From Planctomycetota bacterium (GTDB lineage Bacteria > Planctomycetota > Phycisphaerae > Sedimentisphaerales > Anaerohalosphaeraceae): DNA of 64,000 bases. This document shows, in pieces, positions 18,345 to 27,519 of the stretch. The notes below the pieces were generated by a model. That model did no database searches, had not been told where the DNA came from, and saw only the letters and a program-made list of their open reading frames with translations. A program made the position numbers and the translations under genes. The stretch lies in assembly GCA_029552545.1 (NCBI GenBank), contig JAKPDO010000006.1, positions 167,879-231,878 on the forward strand. Direction: 5' to 3'. Positions within the stretch are counted from its first letter, which is position 1. Each line of letters opens with the position of its first letter.

Positions 18345-19469
18345 TTAGACGCCGGGGCGAAATTGCTCCAGAAGGATTTGCAGGATTTTGATGGAGGCGG
18401 AGCCGTCGCCGTACTCGGCGGTCTTTGGTTCGGATTGGGGGCGCTGGAGGGAGGCGGCGGTTTGGGCGATTCGATGCGGGTCGGCATCAACGAGGATGTT
18501 CCAGCCGTCGCGGACGGTTTCGGGCCATTCCGTTCGGTCCCGAAAGGTCAGACAGGGAATGCGGAGGAAATAGGCCTCTTTTTGGACGCCGCCGGAATCG
18601 GTGAGGACGGCACGGGCGTTTTGTTCGAGGACGAGCATGGTCAGGTAAGAGACGGGCTCGATGAGCTGAATCTGCGGCGGGACGGGCAGGTTTGAACGCT
18701 GAAGGGCGGCGGCGGTGCGGGGGTGCAGGGGCAAAAGGACGGGCCCGACCGATTCGGCGATTCGACGCAGACCCTCGAAAATTTGGGCCAGACGCTGCGG
18801 ATTTTCGGTGTTTTCAGCGCGGTGAAGGGTTGCCAGGAAATAGGCCTCCCGCTGGAGACCGAATTGCGAAAGAATCAGAGATTGGCGGTCCTGAATTTTT
18901 TGGCGGTAATACAGCAGGCAGTCGTACATCACATCGCCGGTCAGATACACGCCGGATTCGATGCCTTCTTTTTTGAGGTTCTCGACGGCGGTCCGGGTGG
19001 GACAGAAGCGGAACCGGCAGATGTGGTCGGCGATGAGCCGGTTGATTTCTTCGGGCATCTGCGGGTCATAGGAGCGCAGCCCCGCCTCAATGTGGGCGGT
19101 CGGAATGTGCTGTTTGACGGCGGCCAGCGCCCCCGCCAGCGTCGTATTGGTATCGCCGTACACCAGACACAAATCCGGACGCTGCTGGAGAAGGACCTGT
19201 TCAATTTTTTCGAGCATTCGTCCGGTTTGAGCGCCGTGCTCGCCGCTGCCGACGGCCAGATAATAGGTCGGTGCGGGAATCTCCATTTCCTGAAAGAAGA
19301 TGTCGGACATGTTTTCGTCGTAGTGCTGGCCGGTGTGGACAAGGGTTTCCTGAATCAGCGGAGTTTCAGAGCGGCTGTTGAGCGTTTGAACGGCCCGGCT
19401 GACGGCGGCGGCCTTGATGAACTGGGGGCGTGCGCCGAGAATGGTCAGGATGCGAAGGGGTTCTTTCAT
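18345..19469 (-). CDS. wecB: UDP-N-acetylglucosamine 2-epimerase (non-hydrolysing)
   Basis: A 374-residue enzyme that interconverts UDP-GlcNAc and UDP-ManNAc in the cytoplasm, supplying ManNAc for surface glycans. Visible family motifs are 'ILGARPQFIK', 'VHTGQHYDENMSD', 'VYGDTNTTLAG', 'HIEAGLRSYD', 'PEEINRLIAD' and 'LHRAENT', which hold the catalytic acidic residues and nucleotide-binding arginines of the WecB/MnaA family. Length is normal for the family. The start overlaps the stop of the DUF354 gene by 4 bases, showing translational coupling within the minus-strand cluster. Confidence 0.95.
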   Translation of the reverse strand: MKEPLRILTILGARPQFIKAAAVSRAVQTLNSRSETPLIQETLVHTGQHYDENMSDIFFQEMEIPAPTYYLAVGSGEHGAQTGRMLEKIEQVLLQQRPDLCLVYGDTNTTLAGALAAVKQHIPTAHIEAGLRSYDPQMPEEINRLIADHICRFRFCPTRTAVENLKKEGIESGVYLTGDVMYDCLLYYRQKIQDRQSLILSQFGLQREAYFLATLHRAENTENPQRLAQIFEGLRRIAESVGPVLLPLHPRTAAALQRSNLPVPPQIQLIEPVSYLTMLVLEQNARAVLTDSGGVQKEAYFLRIPCLTFRDRTEWPETVRDGWNILVDADPHRIAQTAASLQRPQSEPKTAEYGDGSASIKILQILLEQFRPGV

Positions 19470-20551
19470 TGTGCGGTCTCCTGTCTGGGGCCTCGGCGGT
19501 CTTTGCCTGCGGCCAGGTCTTCAAAGAGCACCAGCATCCAGTCGGTCAAGTCAATGCATTCGTCGAGCATTCGGCGGCGGCGGATTTGCCATTGGGCTTT
19601 CAGGTCGGGAGTACGAAGCCACTCATTCAGAAGCGTCAGGAGTTTGTCAAAATCGGAGGGCAGAAAGCCGGCGGTCAATTCGTAGTGCCGGTCGAGGACG
19701 TTCAGGACACTGAGCCGGCCGACAAAGGTATTGCACCGAATTGAGGGGGTGCCGAGCATGGCCGCTTCGACGCTCATGGTTTGGCTGTCGGAGACAAGCA
19801 GGTCTGCAAAAGCCAGCGCATCGAGAATTCGATGGGGCGGGATGGGCAGCCGGTAGGGTTTCAGGTCCTCAGCGAGGTCGGATTCGGCGCTGATAAAGAC
19901 GCGTCCGTGTTCGGCAAGCACGCGGAGAATTTGCCGGGCCTGGTCGGGACTGAGTCCCTTTTGGCCGATGTCGTGATGGGCTTTGAGGGCGACCAGACGC
20001 ATAAGAAAATACCGCTGGTTTTCCTGAACGCCCAGTTCCCGACGGATGTCGGGGTCCGGCTGAAACCGCCGGGGATGCAGGTAAGCCAGTTCGTGAAAGC
20101 CCGGATAGGTCAGGTGTTTTCGTCCGTGGTTTTCGCCGGTCAGCCATTGGGGGGTGATGATATAGTGAGCGAAGGGGTATCCGAACCGGACCATCAGAGG
20201 GATCACGGCGGCATCATCTTCTTCGAAGATACAGGCACGGGCGCCGCACAAACGGGCGGCCGGACCGATGGAGACGGAGGTGCCGGCCATGATGTCAATC
20301 TTATGACGGAGCCCTTTCCAGGCAGCCAGCCGAGCGGCCCGGAGGGTTTCGAGAGCCAGCGTGGGCAGTCCGGCGGTGCCGCGACGGGGAATCAGGGTGT
20401 AGGACCAGCCGGTGCTGTCAAGCAGCTGGGGCAGGCAGTCTTTTTGACGGGCGATGATTTCAACGTGGTGGCCGCCTTGCCGAAGTTCCGCAATGGCGTT
20501 TTTGAACAGATGAAAATGAGCCGGATGGAGCAGGTCGAACAGGATTTTCAT
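19466..20551 (-). CDS. DUF354 glycosyltransferase-like protein
   Basis: A 361-residue protein of the DUF354 family, which has a GT-B-like fold and is usually found in surface polysaccharide clusters. The N-terminus 'MKILFDLLHPAHFHLFKNAI' and 'DIMAGTSVSIG', 'LTYPGFHELAYLHP' and 'SDSQTMSVEAAMLGTPS' are typical. The last motif resembles the nucleotide-sugar binding loop of UDP-GlcNAc 2-epimerase and MurG-like proteins. The start overlaps mtnA by 4 bases and its stop overlaps wecB by 4 bases, so the three are made from one transcript. The reaction is unknown; transfer of a sugar derived from the epimerase product is a reasonable guess. Confidence 0.85.
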   Translation of the reverse strand: MKILFDLLHPAHFHLFKNAIAELRQGGHHVEIIARQKDCLPQLLDSTGWSYTLIPRRGTAGLPTLALETLRAARLAAWKGLRHKIDIMAGTSVSIGPAARLCGARACIFEEDDAAVIPLMVRFGYPFAHYIITPQWLTGENHGRKHLTYPGFHELAYLHPRRFQPDPDIRRELGVQENQRYFLMRLVALKAHHDIGQKGLSPDQARQILRVLAEHGRVFISAESDLAEDLKPYRLPIPPHRILDALAFADLLVSDSQTMSVEAAMLGTPSIRCNTFVGRLSVLNVLDRHYELTAGFLPSDFDKLLTLLNEWLRTPDLKAQWQIRRRRMLDECIDLTDWMLVLFEDLAAGKDRRGPRQETAQ

Positions 20552-21630
20552 TTGGTTCCCAACATTTGGCGTATGGCTTTCTCCAGCGGAGGGCGAAGAA
20601 TGCCTTTTTCGGTAATGACGGCACTGATTCGCTCCGCATCCGTTACGTCGAAAGCCGGATTATACCCTTCCGCGTCGGGCGGGGCAATCCGCAGATTCCG
20701 GAACGAGCAGACTTCGTCCGGACTGCGATGCTCAATCGGAATGAATTGACCGGATGGAATAGACAGGTCAAAGGTGCTGGTCGGGGCGGCGACATAGAAA
20801 GGAATCTGAAAATGGGCGGCCAGAATGCTCAGACCCAGCGTGCCGATTTTGTTGGCGGTGTCGCCGTTGGCGGCGATGCGGTCGGCCCCGACGAGCACGG
20901 CGCTGATTTTGCCGGCCTTCATCAGGGAGGCGGCCATATTGTCGCAAATTAGAGTCGGCCGGATTCCAAACTGGCTCAGCTCCCAGGCGGTGAGCCGTGC
21001 CCCCTGCAGCAGCGGGCGGGTTTCATCGACATAGACGGTGAATTCTTTGCCGTATCGGCGGGCGGTGTACAGGATGCCCAGCGCGGTGCCGATTCCGGCG
21101 GTGGCCAAAGCGCCGGCGTTGCAGTGGGTCAGGACGCCGCCGCCGTCCGGAATAAGCGTCCAGCCGTGTTCTCCAATGGCCCGACAGGTCTCAATATCTT
21201 CCTGAAGGATTGAGCGGGCTTCCTGAAGAAGGTGCCGGCGGAAGTCCCGGACATCGGATGTCGGGTTCTGCTCGGCGAAACGGCGGGCGGCTTTTTCCAT
21301 CCGCTCCAGTGCCCAGAAGAGATTGACAGCGGTAGGACGGCTGGAGGCCAGCCGAACGGCAGCGTCTTCAATGGCGGTCAGGGCCTGCGGAATCGAAGCG
21401 GGTTTGGCTTGTGAAAGGCCGATACAGATGCCGAAGGCGGCGGCGATGCCGATGGCCGGTGCGCCGCGGACAGCCAGGGTGCGGATGGCTTCCATTACGT
21501 CTTCAACAGTTCGGCACGGAAGGAACCGAACTTCAGCGGGCAGTTTGCGCTGGTCCAGCAGCAGAAGAGTTCCGTCAAGGCCGCCGTCCCATTGAATCGT
21601 ATGAAAAGGGGGCTGGAGCGGTTCCGTCAT
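20548..21630 (-). CDS. mtnA: S-methyl-5-thioribose-1-phosphate isomerase
   Basis: A 360-residue enzyme of the methionine salvage pathway, converting methylthioribose 1-phosphate to methylthioribulose 1-phosphate. Motifs: 'AVRGAPAIGIAAAFG' near the N-terminus, 'THCNAGALATAGIGTALG' with the catalytic cysteine, 'DETRPLLQGARLTAWEL' and 'GADRIAANGDTANKIGT' with the catalytic aspartate. These separate MtnA from the related eIF2B subunits. The start lies 2 bases from the mgtE stop and the stop overlaps DUF354, so it is embedded in a glycan operon by position rather than by obvious function. No other salvage gene is in the window. Confidence 0.95.
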   Translation of the reverse strand: MTEPLQPPFHTIQWDGGLDGTLLLLDQRKLPAEVRFLPCRTVEDVMEAIRTLAVRGAPAIGIAAAFGICIGLSQAKPASIPQALTAIEDAAVRLASSRPTAVNLFWALERMEKAARRFAEQNPTSDVRDFRRHLLQEARSILQEDIETCRAIGEHGWTLIPDGGGVLTHCNAGALATAGIGTALGILYTARRYGKEFTVYVDETRPLLQGARLTAWELSQFGIRPTLICDNMAASLMKAGKISAVLVGADRIAANGDTANKIGTLGLSILAAHFQIPFYVAAPTSTFDLSIPSGQFIPIEHRSPDEVCSFRNLRIAPPDAEGYNPAFDVTDAERISAVITEKGILRPPLEKAIRQMLGTK

Positions 21631-21632
21631 CG

Positions 21633-22937
21633 TCAGACTCCGAGGAGAACTTTGGCGGTACAGAAATAGATGAACAGGCCGGTGATATCGACGATGGTAG
21701 TCAGGGCGGGACTGGCGACGACGGCCGGGTCGTGTTTAAAGCGGGCAACAAGGAGCGGCAGGGCGGCCCCGATGAGCGTAGCTGTGATGACCTGAAGACC
21801 CAGGGCAACCGCAATGGCTGCGGCAATCATCGCCAGGGAGTAGCCGCCGGGGATTTCAGATGTGCGGGACAGGAAAAGAACCTTGCCGAAAGAAAGCAGA
21901 CCGAGAATGACGGCAAGACCCAGTGAGACCTGAAATTCCTTCAGAAGCACTTTGAGAAAGTCTTTCGGCCTCAGCTGACCGAGGGCCAAAGCGCGGACAA
22001 CCACGGTAGCGGCCTGGCTGCCGGTGTTGCCGCCCGTATCAGCGACCATCGGCATATACAAAGCCAGAATCAGCAGATTCATCAGGGTTGCTTCGAAACT
22101 GTGGATCACGAGTCCGGAAACCAGTCCGAGAGCAGCCAGACCGGCAATTCCCATGAACTTTTCCATATCTTCCGTTTGTTCCTGCCGGATAATGTCGATG
22201 GCGTCATCGTGGGTAACGATGCCGACCAGCACACCGTTTTCATCCACAATGGGGACGGCAATCAGGTCGTATTTTTCGATGAGTTTGGCGACGACTTCCT
22301 GGTCATCGTTGACGCGGGCAAAAATGGCGTCGGTGTGCATGATATCCCGCACCAGTTGAGCGGGCTTGGCGGTAATCAGGTCTTTCAGCGAGACGAATCC
22401 AATGAGCTTTCGGTTTTCGTCAATCACATAGATATAGTAAATGGTTTCTTTGGACGGGGCCTGGAGGCGGAGCTGCTCAATGGCCTGTGCGACGGTCATT
22501 TCGGGGCGAAGAACTGCATAATCCGTGCTCATCACCGCCCCGGCGGTGCGTTCTTCGTAGGAGACCAGTTTGCGGATGTCTTCCCGTTCGGCCTTGGCGA
22601 CCAGGGGAAGAATTTCCTCGAGGAGAGATTCGTCCAGTTTTCGAACCAGGTCTGCTCGGTCGTCGGGAGGCATTTCTTCCAGCAGCCGTGCCATATCCTT
22701 CCGGCTGGGTCCGGTCGCCAGTTCAACCTGTTTATTCAGGTCGAAAAAGGAAAAGATTTCGGCCCGCAGCGGGGGGTCGAGCAGGTGAAGGACCTGCCAG
22801 ATTTCCGCCGGCTCCAGACCGCTGATGAGTTCAGCGACCGTACCCGGATGGTTCTGCTGACAGAACTTTTGAATCGTTTCCGTATCGTTGTTTGCCAGCA
22901 GTTCTTTCAGTTCCGGTATCAAAAGCGGATTGGTCAT
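21633..22937 (-). CDS. mgtE: Magnesium transporter MgtE
   Basis: A 434-residue Mg2+ channel. The ATG at 22937 has GGGAGG 8 bases before it and is preferred to the in-frame start at 22964. Order: cytoplasmic MgtE N-domain of short helical repeats (about 1-120, 'EEMPPDDRADLVRKL'), paired CBS domains (about 125-245, 'AGAVMSTDYAVL', 'VGIVTHDDAIDII'), a connecting helix and five membrane helices (about 270-434). 'MVADTGGNTGSQAATV' is the pore signature, including the conserved aspartate that binds Mg2+. The N and CBS domains close the pore at high cytoplasmic Mg2+ in this family. It heads the operon mgtE-mtnA-DUF354-wecB. Confidence 0.95.
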   Translation of the reverse strand: MTNPLLIPELKELLANNDTETIQKFCQQNHPGTVAELISGLEPAEIWQVLHLLDPPLRAEIFSFFDLNKQVELATGPSRKDMARLLEEMPPDDRADLVRKLDESLLEEILPLVAKAEREDIRKLVSYEERTAGAVMSTDYAVLRPEMTVAQAIEQLRLQAPSKETIYYIYVIDENRKLIGFVSLKDLITAKPAQLVRDIMHTDAIFARVNDDQEVVAKLIEKYDLIAVPIVDENGVLVGIVTHDDAIDIIRQEQTEDMEKFMGIAGLAALGLVSGLVIHSFEATLMNLLILALYMPMVADTGGNTGSQAATVVVRALALGQLRPKDFLKVLLKEFQVSLGLAVILGLLSFGKVLFLSRTSEIPGGYSLAMIAAAIAVALGLQVITATLIGAALPLLVARFKHDPAVVASPALTTIVDITGLFIYFCTAKVLLGV

Positions 22938-23205
22938 TCTCTGCCTCCCATGCTGCGGCAGCAAACCGGCCGGGGGCAGACGGAGGAGTTTTTAGACTAT
23001 CTGCCCGGGTCTTTTTCCGGCCGCCTTGTCAGACCGCAACGGCTCTGAATTGTCCCTGCTTTCTGAAGATTTCCCCCATGCAGTTTTGGGGGCTGTCCTT
23101 TCCGTTGTCAACATTGATTTTCGGCTTTCTGTCTTGGAAAACAGGAATTATACAGTTGGTCGGAAAGGGGCGCCAACGTCTGTTTTTCCGGATTTTTTAA
23201 AATTT

Positions 23206-23775
23206 TCAGGTTGTCTGTGAACTGTTTCGGTCGGAGAAGAGGCCGGGTTCCTGCAAGGAATCTGTCTGCCGCTTTCGACGACGGGACCGAGGCATTTTCC
23301 ACAGCAGAAGGACCAGAAGAGTTCCGAGGACGGCTGCCAGTATGGAGAAAATCAGGGACCCTGTCCAAAGATAAATCCCGTTGAGAATCAGATGGGCGGA
23401 TTTGGGTTCAAACCGGTGGGTTTCCAAAAAGGAATGGATAATTCCGATATGTTCTATCAGGTATTTGCCGAGCTTCCAGGCGGCGGTATAAACAGGCAGG
23501 GCGGTCAGGGGGTTTGTAATCCAGCAGGCGGCGATGGCAATCGGCAGATTGACTTTCAGAAAAAGCGCCCCAATAACGGCCAGTGTCATCTGGAACGGAA
23601 TGGTGGGGGTAAAAGCGATGAAAAGCCCCAGGGCCAGCCCGCCCGCAATGGAGCGTCGGTTGGTCCGCCAGAGCAGGTCGTGAAAGAGGGTTTGGCCCCA
23701 GAAACGGTGCAGCCGGCTTCCCTTGAGGGTTTGCCGTATCGAGGCCTGTTTTCTTCGCCAAAGACGCAGCCACAT
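23206..23775 (-). CDS. DUF2062 membrane protein
   Basis: A 189-residue protein of the DUF2062 family. It has a basic cytoplasmic start, the family core 'GLALGLFIAFTPTIPFQM' and 'ACWITNPLTALPVYTAAWKLG', and a C-terminal membrane helix ('GSLIFSILAAVLGTLLVLLL'). The family is often encoded beside glycosyltransferases or lipid genes and has no established reaction. The gene stands alone between mgtE and the CPBP protease gene, with a 268-base gap before mgtE in which I see nothing recognisable. Confidence 0.88.
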   Translation of the reverse strand: MWLRLWRRKQASIRQTLKGSRLHRFWGQTLFHDLLWRTNRRSIAGGLALGLFIAFTPTIPFQMTLAVIGALFLKVNLPIAIAACWITNPLTALPVYTAAWKLGKYLIEHIGIIHSFLETHRFEPKSAHLILNGIYLWTGSLIFSILAAVLGTLLVLLLWKMPRSRRRKRQTDSLQEPGLFSDRNSSQTT

Positions 23776-23900
23776 AAAAGTTTTGAATTCTAAGTTCTGA
23801 GTTTTGAGTTAGAGGGACAGGTTCCAGTTTTTTATCCGGATTGTCCGGCTAATCATAGAAAGATTCACGGGGGTGTCAATCCGGAAAAGAGAAGAAATTG

Positions 23901-24800
23901 CTATCCTTCCAGCAGAGCGGCGGCGACATTGATGCTGTTGAAAAGAATATGGATAAAGATGGGCTGCCAGAGAGAACCGCTTTTTTCATAAGCATATCCG
24001 AGCCCGATGGAGAGAATCAGCAGGGCGGCCATGTGGGTTGGGTAAGGATGCATTCCGGCAAAAAGAACAGAAACAGCAAGAATGGACACCCAGGGCTTTT
24101 CCAGGGTTGCCGTCAGGACGGATTGAAGAAGACCGCGAAAGAGCACTTCTTCGAAAACGGGTACCACCAGCACGGCATTGACAACAATCAGCAGCCGAAG
24201 CCACAGCTGAGGGTATTCCTGAAGGGCCGACAGGGACGTATGCCGGTCCATTGCAAAATCCGGTCCGAAGAGAAAGCGTCCGACTTGGGACGTTCCTTCA
24301 AGAGCCAGCACAATCAGCGGCAGCAGGGCCCAGAGGATTCCGGCTGCATTCAGCAGGTCTTTTTTGAGTCGGCGGAAATCCAGGCCGAAGCCGACCAGTC
24401 CCCGGACAAAACCGAAATGGGCTACAGCCAGAAACAGGACTGTCAGGTGCAGATACCACAGAATAGTGCTTCCGTGGAGGGCGGCTTCGAGGAGAACCTT
24501 CTTCTGCGGCGGGACAATCGCTTTAATGACCGACAGAATCAGGAAAGAACCGAGCATCCAGACAAACAGCTGCAGGGGGACAAACCAGGTCGGCAGGCGG
24601 TGCCGGCGGACGGGGCAGCGGGTCAGCGGGTCACCCCGGCGAAGGGAAATCATCCATCGGATTGTCAGCAGTCCGCCGAGAGCGCAGAGGGTCCACCAGA
24701 GCAGATGAAGCGTTCGGAGCGCAGCGGAAGCATGAGCCGTTTCCTGTGCGGCCGCCAGCCAACCGATGAATTGTCCGCCTGTCCCAGAGGGCATTTGCAA
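23901..24800 (-). CDS. CPBP/CAAX-family intramembrane metalloprotease
   Basis: A 299-residue polytopic protein of the Rce1-like CPBP family. The three hallmark motifs are present in order: 'EEVLFRG' (EExxxR), 'LFAGMHPYP' (FxxxH) and 'HILFNSIN' (HxxxN), which together form the metal site and active centre inside the membrane. Hydrophobic segments precede and surround them. Bacterial members act in bacteriocin self-immunity, surface protein processing or unknown roles; no substrate is suggested here. It is divergent to murA, 56 bases away. Confidence 0.9.
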   Translation of the reverse strand: MQMPSGTGGQFIGWLAAAQETAHASAALRTLHLLWWTLCALGGLLTIRWMISLRRGDPLTRCPVRRHRLPTWFVPLQLFVWMLGSFLILSVIKAIVPPQKKVLLEAALHGSTILWYLHLTVLFLAVAHFGFVRGLVGFGLDFRRLKKDLLNAAGILWALLPLIVLALEGTSQVGRFLFGPDFAMDRHTSLSALQEYPQLWLRLLIVVNAVLVVPVFEEVLFRGLLQSVLTATLEKPWVSILAVSVLFAGMHPYPTHMAALLILSIGLGYAYEKSGSLWQPIFIHILFNSINVAAALLEG

Positions 24801-24856
24801 TCTCTTCTGGAGGGTGTTATAGTGAAAAGCGGTTCATTTGGCAAAGGAAAAGCAGG

Positions 24857-26128
24857 ATGGATATCTTTGAAATTGAAGGACCAGTACGCCTGGAAGGCGA
24901 GATTGAAGTAGCCGGCAGCAAGAATTCGACGCTGCCGATTATGGCGGCAATGATTCTGCCGGGCGGTGTGAGCACAATCCCCAATGCCCCATATCTGGCG
25001 GATATCGCCTCGTTTGAGACGCTGCTGGAGAGCATGGGGGCCCGGGTCGAACGGACAGCCGACGGGGCCCTGCAGATTGACAGCGGGCCGCTGGACCGTC
25101 CGGTGGGGGACTATGACATTGTGCGCAAGATTCGCGCCAGTATTTGTATTTTAGGGCCGCTCCTGGCTCGGTTCGGCAAGGCGCGGGTGTCAATGCCGGG
25201 CGGCTGTGCGATCGGGGACCGGCCTGTCGATATCCATTTGCGGGGGCTTCGGGCCCTCGGGGCCAGGATTCATCTGGAGCAGGGCTATATCGTGGCTGAG
25301 GCGCCGGCGGGAGGCCTGGTCGGCACCCAGATTTTTCTGGGCGGGCCGTTCGGAACGACCGTGCTGGGCACGGACAACGTGATGATGGCGGCAGTGCTGG
25401 CCAAGGGCACAACGGTGATTGAATCGGCGGCCTGCGAGCCGGAGGTGGCGGATTTGGCCAACTGTCTGAATGCGATGGGGGCGAAAATCAGCGGCATCGG
25501 TTCCCCGCGGCTGGTGATTGAAGGGGTGCGGCATCTGAATCCGGTTTCGTATTCGGTGATTGGAGACCGGATCGAGGCGGGCACGTTTATGGCGGCGGCG
25601 GCCATTACCCGAGGATGTCTGCGGATTCGCAACTGCCCAATTCATCAGATGCTGGCGGTGACGGACCGGCTTCGCCATATCGGTCTGACGGTGGAAGAAG
25701 GACCCGGAGAGTGCACGGTACGCTATGAAGGACAGCTGCTGCCGGCGGATATTACCACCCAGCCGTATCCGGGATTTCCGACGGACCTGCAGGCGCAGTT
25801 TATGGCCCTGCTGGCGTTGGCCAAGGGCAACAGTGTGATTACGGAAAAAATCTTTCCCGACCGGTTTATGCATGTGGCGGAGCTGAACCGAATGGCGGCT
25901 CATCTGCGCAAAGAGGGCTCCAGCGTGATTGTAGAGGGAGTGGAGAAACTGATTGGGGCGCCGGTGATGGCCTCAGACCTGCGGGCTTCGGCGGCCCTGG
26001 TGTTGGCGGGAATGGCCGCTCACGGGCTTACCACGGTGCAGCGGGTCTATCACATTGACCGGGGTTATGAAAAAATCGAGGAAAAGCTCAATCGGGTCGG
26101 GGCCAAAATTAAGCGGCTTGCGGTTTAA
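24857..26128 (+). CDS. murA: UDP-N-acetylglucosamine 1-carboxyvinyltransferase
   Basis: A 423-residue cytoplasmic enzyme that adds enolpyruvate from PEP to UDP-GlcNAc, the first committed step of peptidoglycan synthesis. It shows the EPSP-synthase-like fold: 'VAGSKNSTLPIMAA' at the start with the conserved lysine, 'MPGGCAIGDRPVDIH' with catalytic Cys at residue 117 (the fosfomycin target), 'RIEAGTFMAAAA' and 'YPGFPTDLQAQFMAL'. Length is normal. A purine-rich ribosome-binding site precedes the ATG. Its presence, with murF and mraY downstream, indicates a cell wall containing peptidoglycan. Confidence 0.96.
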   Translation: MDIFEIEGPVRLEGEIEVAGSKNSTLPIMAAMILPGGVSTIPNAPYLADIASFETLLESMGARVERTADGALQIDSGPLDRPVGDYDIVRKIRASICILGPLLARFGKARVSMPGGCAIGDRPVDIHLRGLRALGARIHLEQGYIVAEAPAGGLVGTQIFLGGPFGTTVLGTDNVMMAAVLAKGTTVIESAACEPEVADLANCLNAMGAKISGIGSPRLVIEGVRHLNPVSYSVIGDRIEAGTFMAAAAITRGCLRIRNCPIHQMLAVTDRLRHIGLTVEEGPGECTVRYEGQLLPADITTQPYPGFPTDLQAQFMALLALAKGNSVITEKIFPDRFMHVAELNRMAAHLRKEGSSVIVEGVEKLIGAPVMASDLRASAALVLAGMAAHGLTTVQRVYHIDRGYEKIEEKLNRVGAKIKRLAV

Positions 26129-26161
26129 GTGAAACTTCGTTGTTTGAGTGAAGAGGGTGCT

Positions 26162-26356
26162 ATGGATTGCAAACAGCAAAAGAATCTGAAGTTCTGCAGC
26201 TGCTCGTATCCCGGATGCGACCGAAAAGGCATCTGCTGCGAGTGTCTTCAGTATCACCTGAAAAATCGTCAGCTGCCGGGCTGTTGTTTTCCGCCGGCGG
26301 CTGAAAAGACCTATGACCGCAGTTTTGCGGCGTTTGCCAAGGCCTGGAACCTGTAA
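26162..26356 (+). CDS. Small cysteine-rich DUF6485-like protein
   Basis: A 64-residue protein starting at the ATG at 26162, with AGAGGG 6-10 bases before it; the frame is open back to the murA stop, so an upstream GTG at 26129 is possible but less likely. It has eight cysteines, mainly in 'CSCSYPGCDRKGICCECLQYH', and ends with 'TYDRSFAAFAKAW'. I recognise the pattern as the DUF6485 family of small, probably metal-binding proteins of unknown role. It lies 33 bases after murA and may be transcribed with it. It is too small and conserved in pattern to be a random frame. Confidence 0.75.
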   Translation: MDCKQQKNLKFCSCSYPGCDRKGICCECLQYHLKNRQLPGCCFPPAAEKTYDRSFAAFAKAWNL

Positions 26357-26384
26357 GGAACGCCTGTCAAGAGTACCTGTGGGG

Positions 26385-27209
26385 TTATTCCGGCAGGGTC
26401 TGCATCCATTCCGGCCAGGCGGGTTCCGGAGCGTTGGTGTCACTGCCCCGGTGCCATTTCATCTTCCAAAGTTTTTTCAGGCCGGTCTGGTGAACCGCCA
26501 AATCCAGGAACAGAATATTGGTACGTCCGCTGTGCCGAGCGATTGCAAAATGACGCATCTGACGCATTCCGCCGCCGGTCAAATCGCAGTTGTTAAAGTC
26601 CCCGTTTTTTTCCGGCGGCAGATTGGTATTGTCCGGAAAGGCCCGAATCCACATACTGTCCAGCACCAGCGGGATTTTGGAAGCGCTTTCGCCGACGTCG
26701 AATCGTCTCCAGTTCTTGGTCGTTGGAATGCCGTAAATTTCTTTTTCGGAGGAGGGGACGTGACAGACCCAGCCGTTGATTCCGTAACTGCCGAGGGCTA
26801 CGGTTTCAGAAGAGTGAGGATACTGAATGGGAAAGGCGGCGAACGGCTGGCCGGAATCGCTCGGCGGGATAGAACCGGGCTGAGCGGCTGTCGGGCAGCA
26901 GGAAATGCTTTTTGAGCCGGTGTCGTTTTGGGGCTTCGAACCGGCGGCGGAGGGTGCCATTTCAGAATAGGGCAGCAGAACCGTCATCCAGTCCCGACTG
27001 TCGGAGGGCAGGTAACCTTCATTATCGTTGGAGTAGATGACCAGATAGATTCCTAACTGTTTGAGGTTAGACTGACAGGTGACTGTCTGGACTCGTCCCT
27101 GGGCTTTGAAAAGGGAGGGGATAACAATAGCCAGCAGCAGTGCAATCAAAAACACCACTACGAGCAGTTCGACAAGCGTAAATCCGGTTTTTGAAGACCG
27201 GCTGCTCAT
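26385..27209 (-). CDS. Pseudopilin-like protein (prepilin-type N-terminus)
   Basis: A 274-residue protein with the prepilin leader 'KTGFTLVELLVVVFLIALLL' starting near residue 7, the hydrophobic helix and the usual 'CQSNLKQLGIYLVIYSNDN' segment of the DUF1559/H-X9-DG group. The C-terminal region includes 'FAIARHSGRTNILFLDLAVH', a variant of the H-X9-DG motif in which DG is replaced by DL. Expected to be exported through a type II-like system and exposed outside. It is convergent with the murA/DUF6485 unit and has AGGATT before the ATG. The function of individual family members is unknown. Confidence 0.85.
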   Translation of the reverse strand: MSSRSSKTGFTLVELLVVVFLIALLLAIVIPSLFKAQGRVQTVTCQSNLKQLGIYLVIYSNDNEGYLPSDSRDWMTVLLPYSEMAPSAAGSKPQNDTGSKSISCCPTAAQPGSIPPSDSGQPFAAFPIQYPHSSETVALGSYGINGWVCHVPSSEKEIYGIPTTKNWRRFDVGESASKIPLVLDSMWIRAFPDNTNLPPEKNGDFNNCDLTGGGMRQMRHFAIARHSGRTNILFLDLAVHQTGLKKLWKMKWHRGSDTNAPEPAWPEWMQTLPE

Positions 27210-27483
27210 AATCCTCCGGCAGGATTTTTCCCTACGTTTTTTTTCTTTCTCCCCTGCTTTTCTGCATCCTATATCAGTCTTTTAAAAAGTTCAATAGAAA
27301 AGTGAAAGGTTTAATGTTATTCGGACATAAAAGCAAGAAATTGTCCTATATTTGGGTCTCATAAAAAGCAGGATTCTTTTAATTTGGTGGGCCTATTCCT
27401 CATTATACCACAAAATCAGACAGTCTTTATCTTGTATATGAAAAGAAATTTTTAAAAAAATAAAAAATTTTTGAAAAAGAGTC

Positions 27484-27513
27484 TTGAACTGTATAGGGAA
27501 TATTCCGTAGAAT
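27484..27513 (+). promoter_or_regulatory. Candidate sigma-70-type promoter of a small RNA
   Basis: TTGAAC (27484-27489), an 18-base spacer and TAGAAT (27508-27513) fit a vegetative promoter with one mismatch in each box. Transcription would start near 27520, just before the CU-rich small-RNA candidate. It lies in the 604-base gap 27210-27813, whose remaining parts are AT-rich and show nothing else recognisable. Confidence 0.45.
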
Positions 27514-27519
27514 ATAGTA

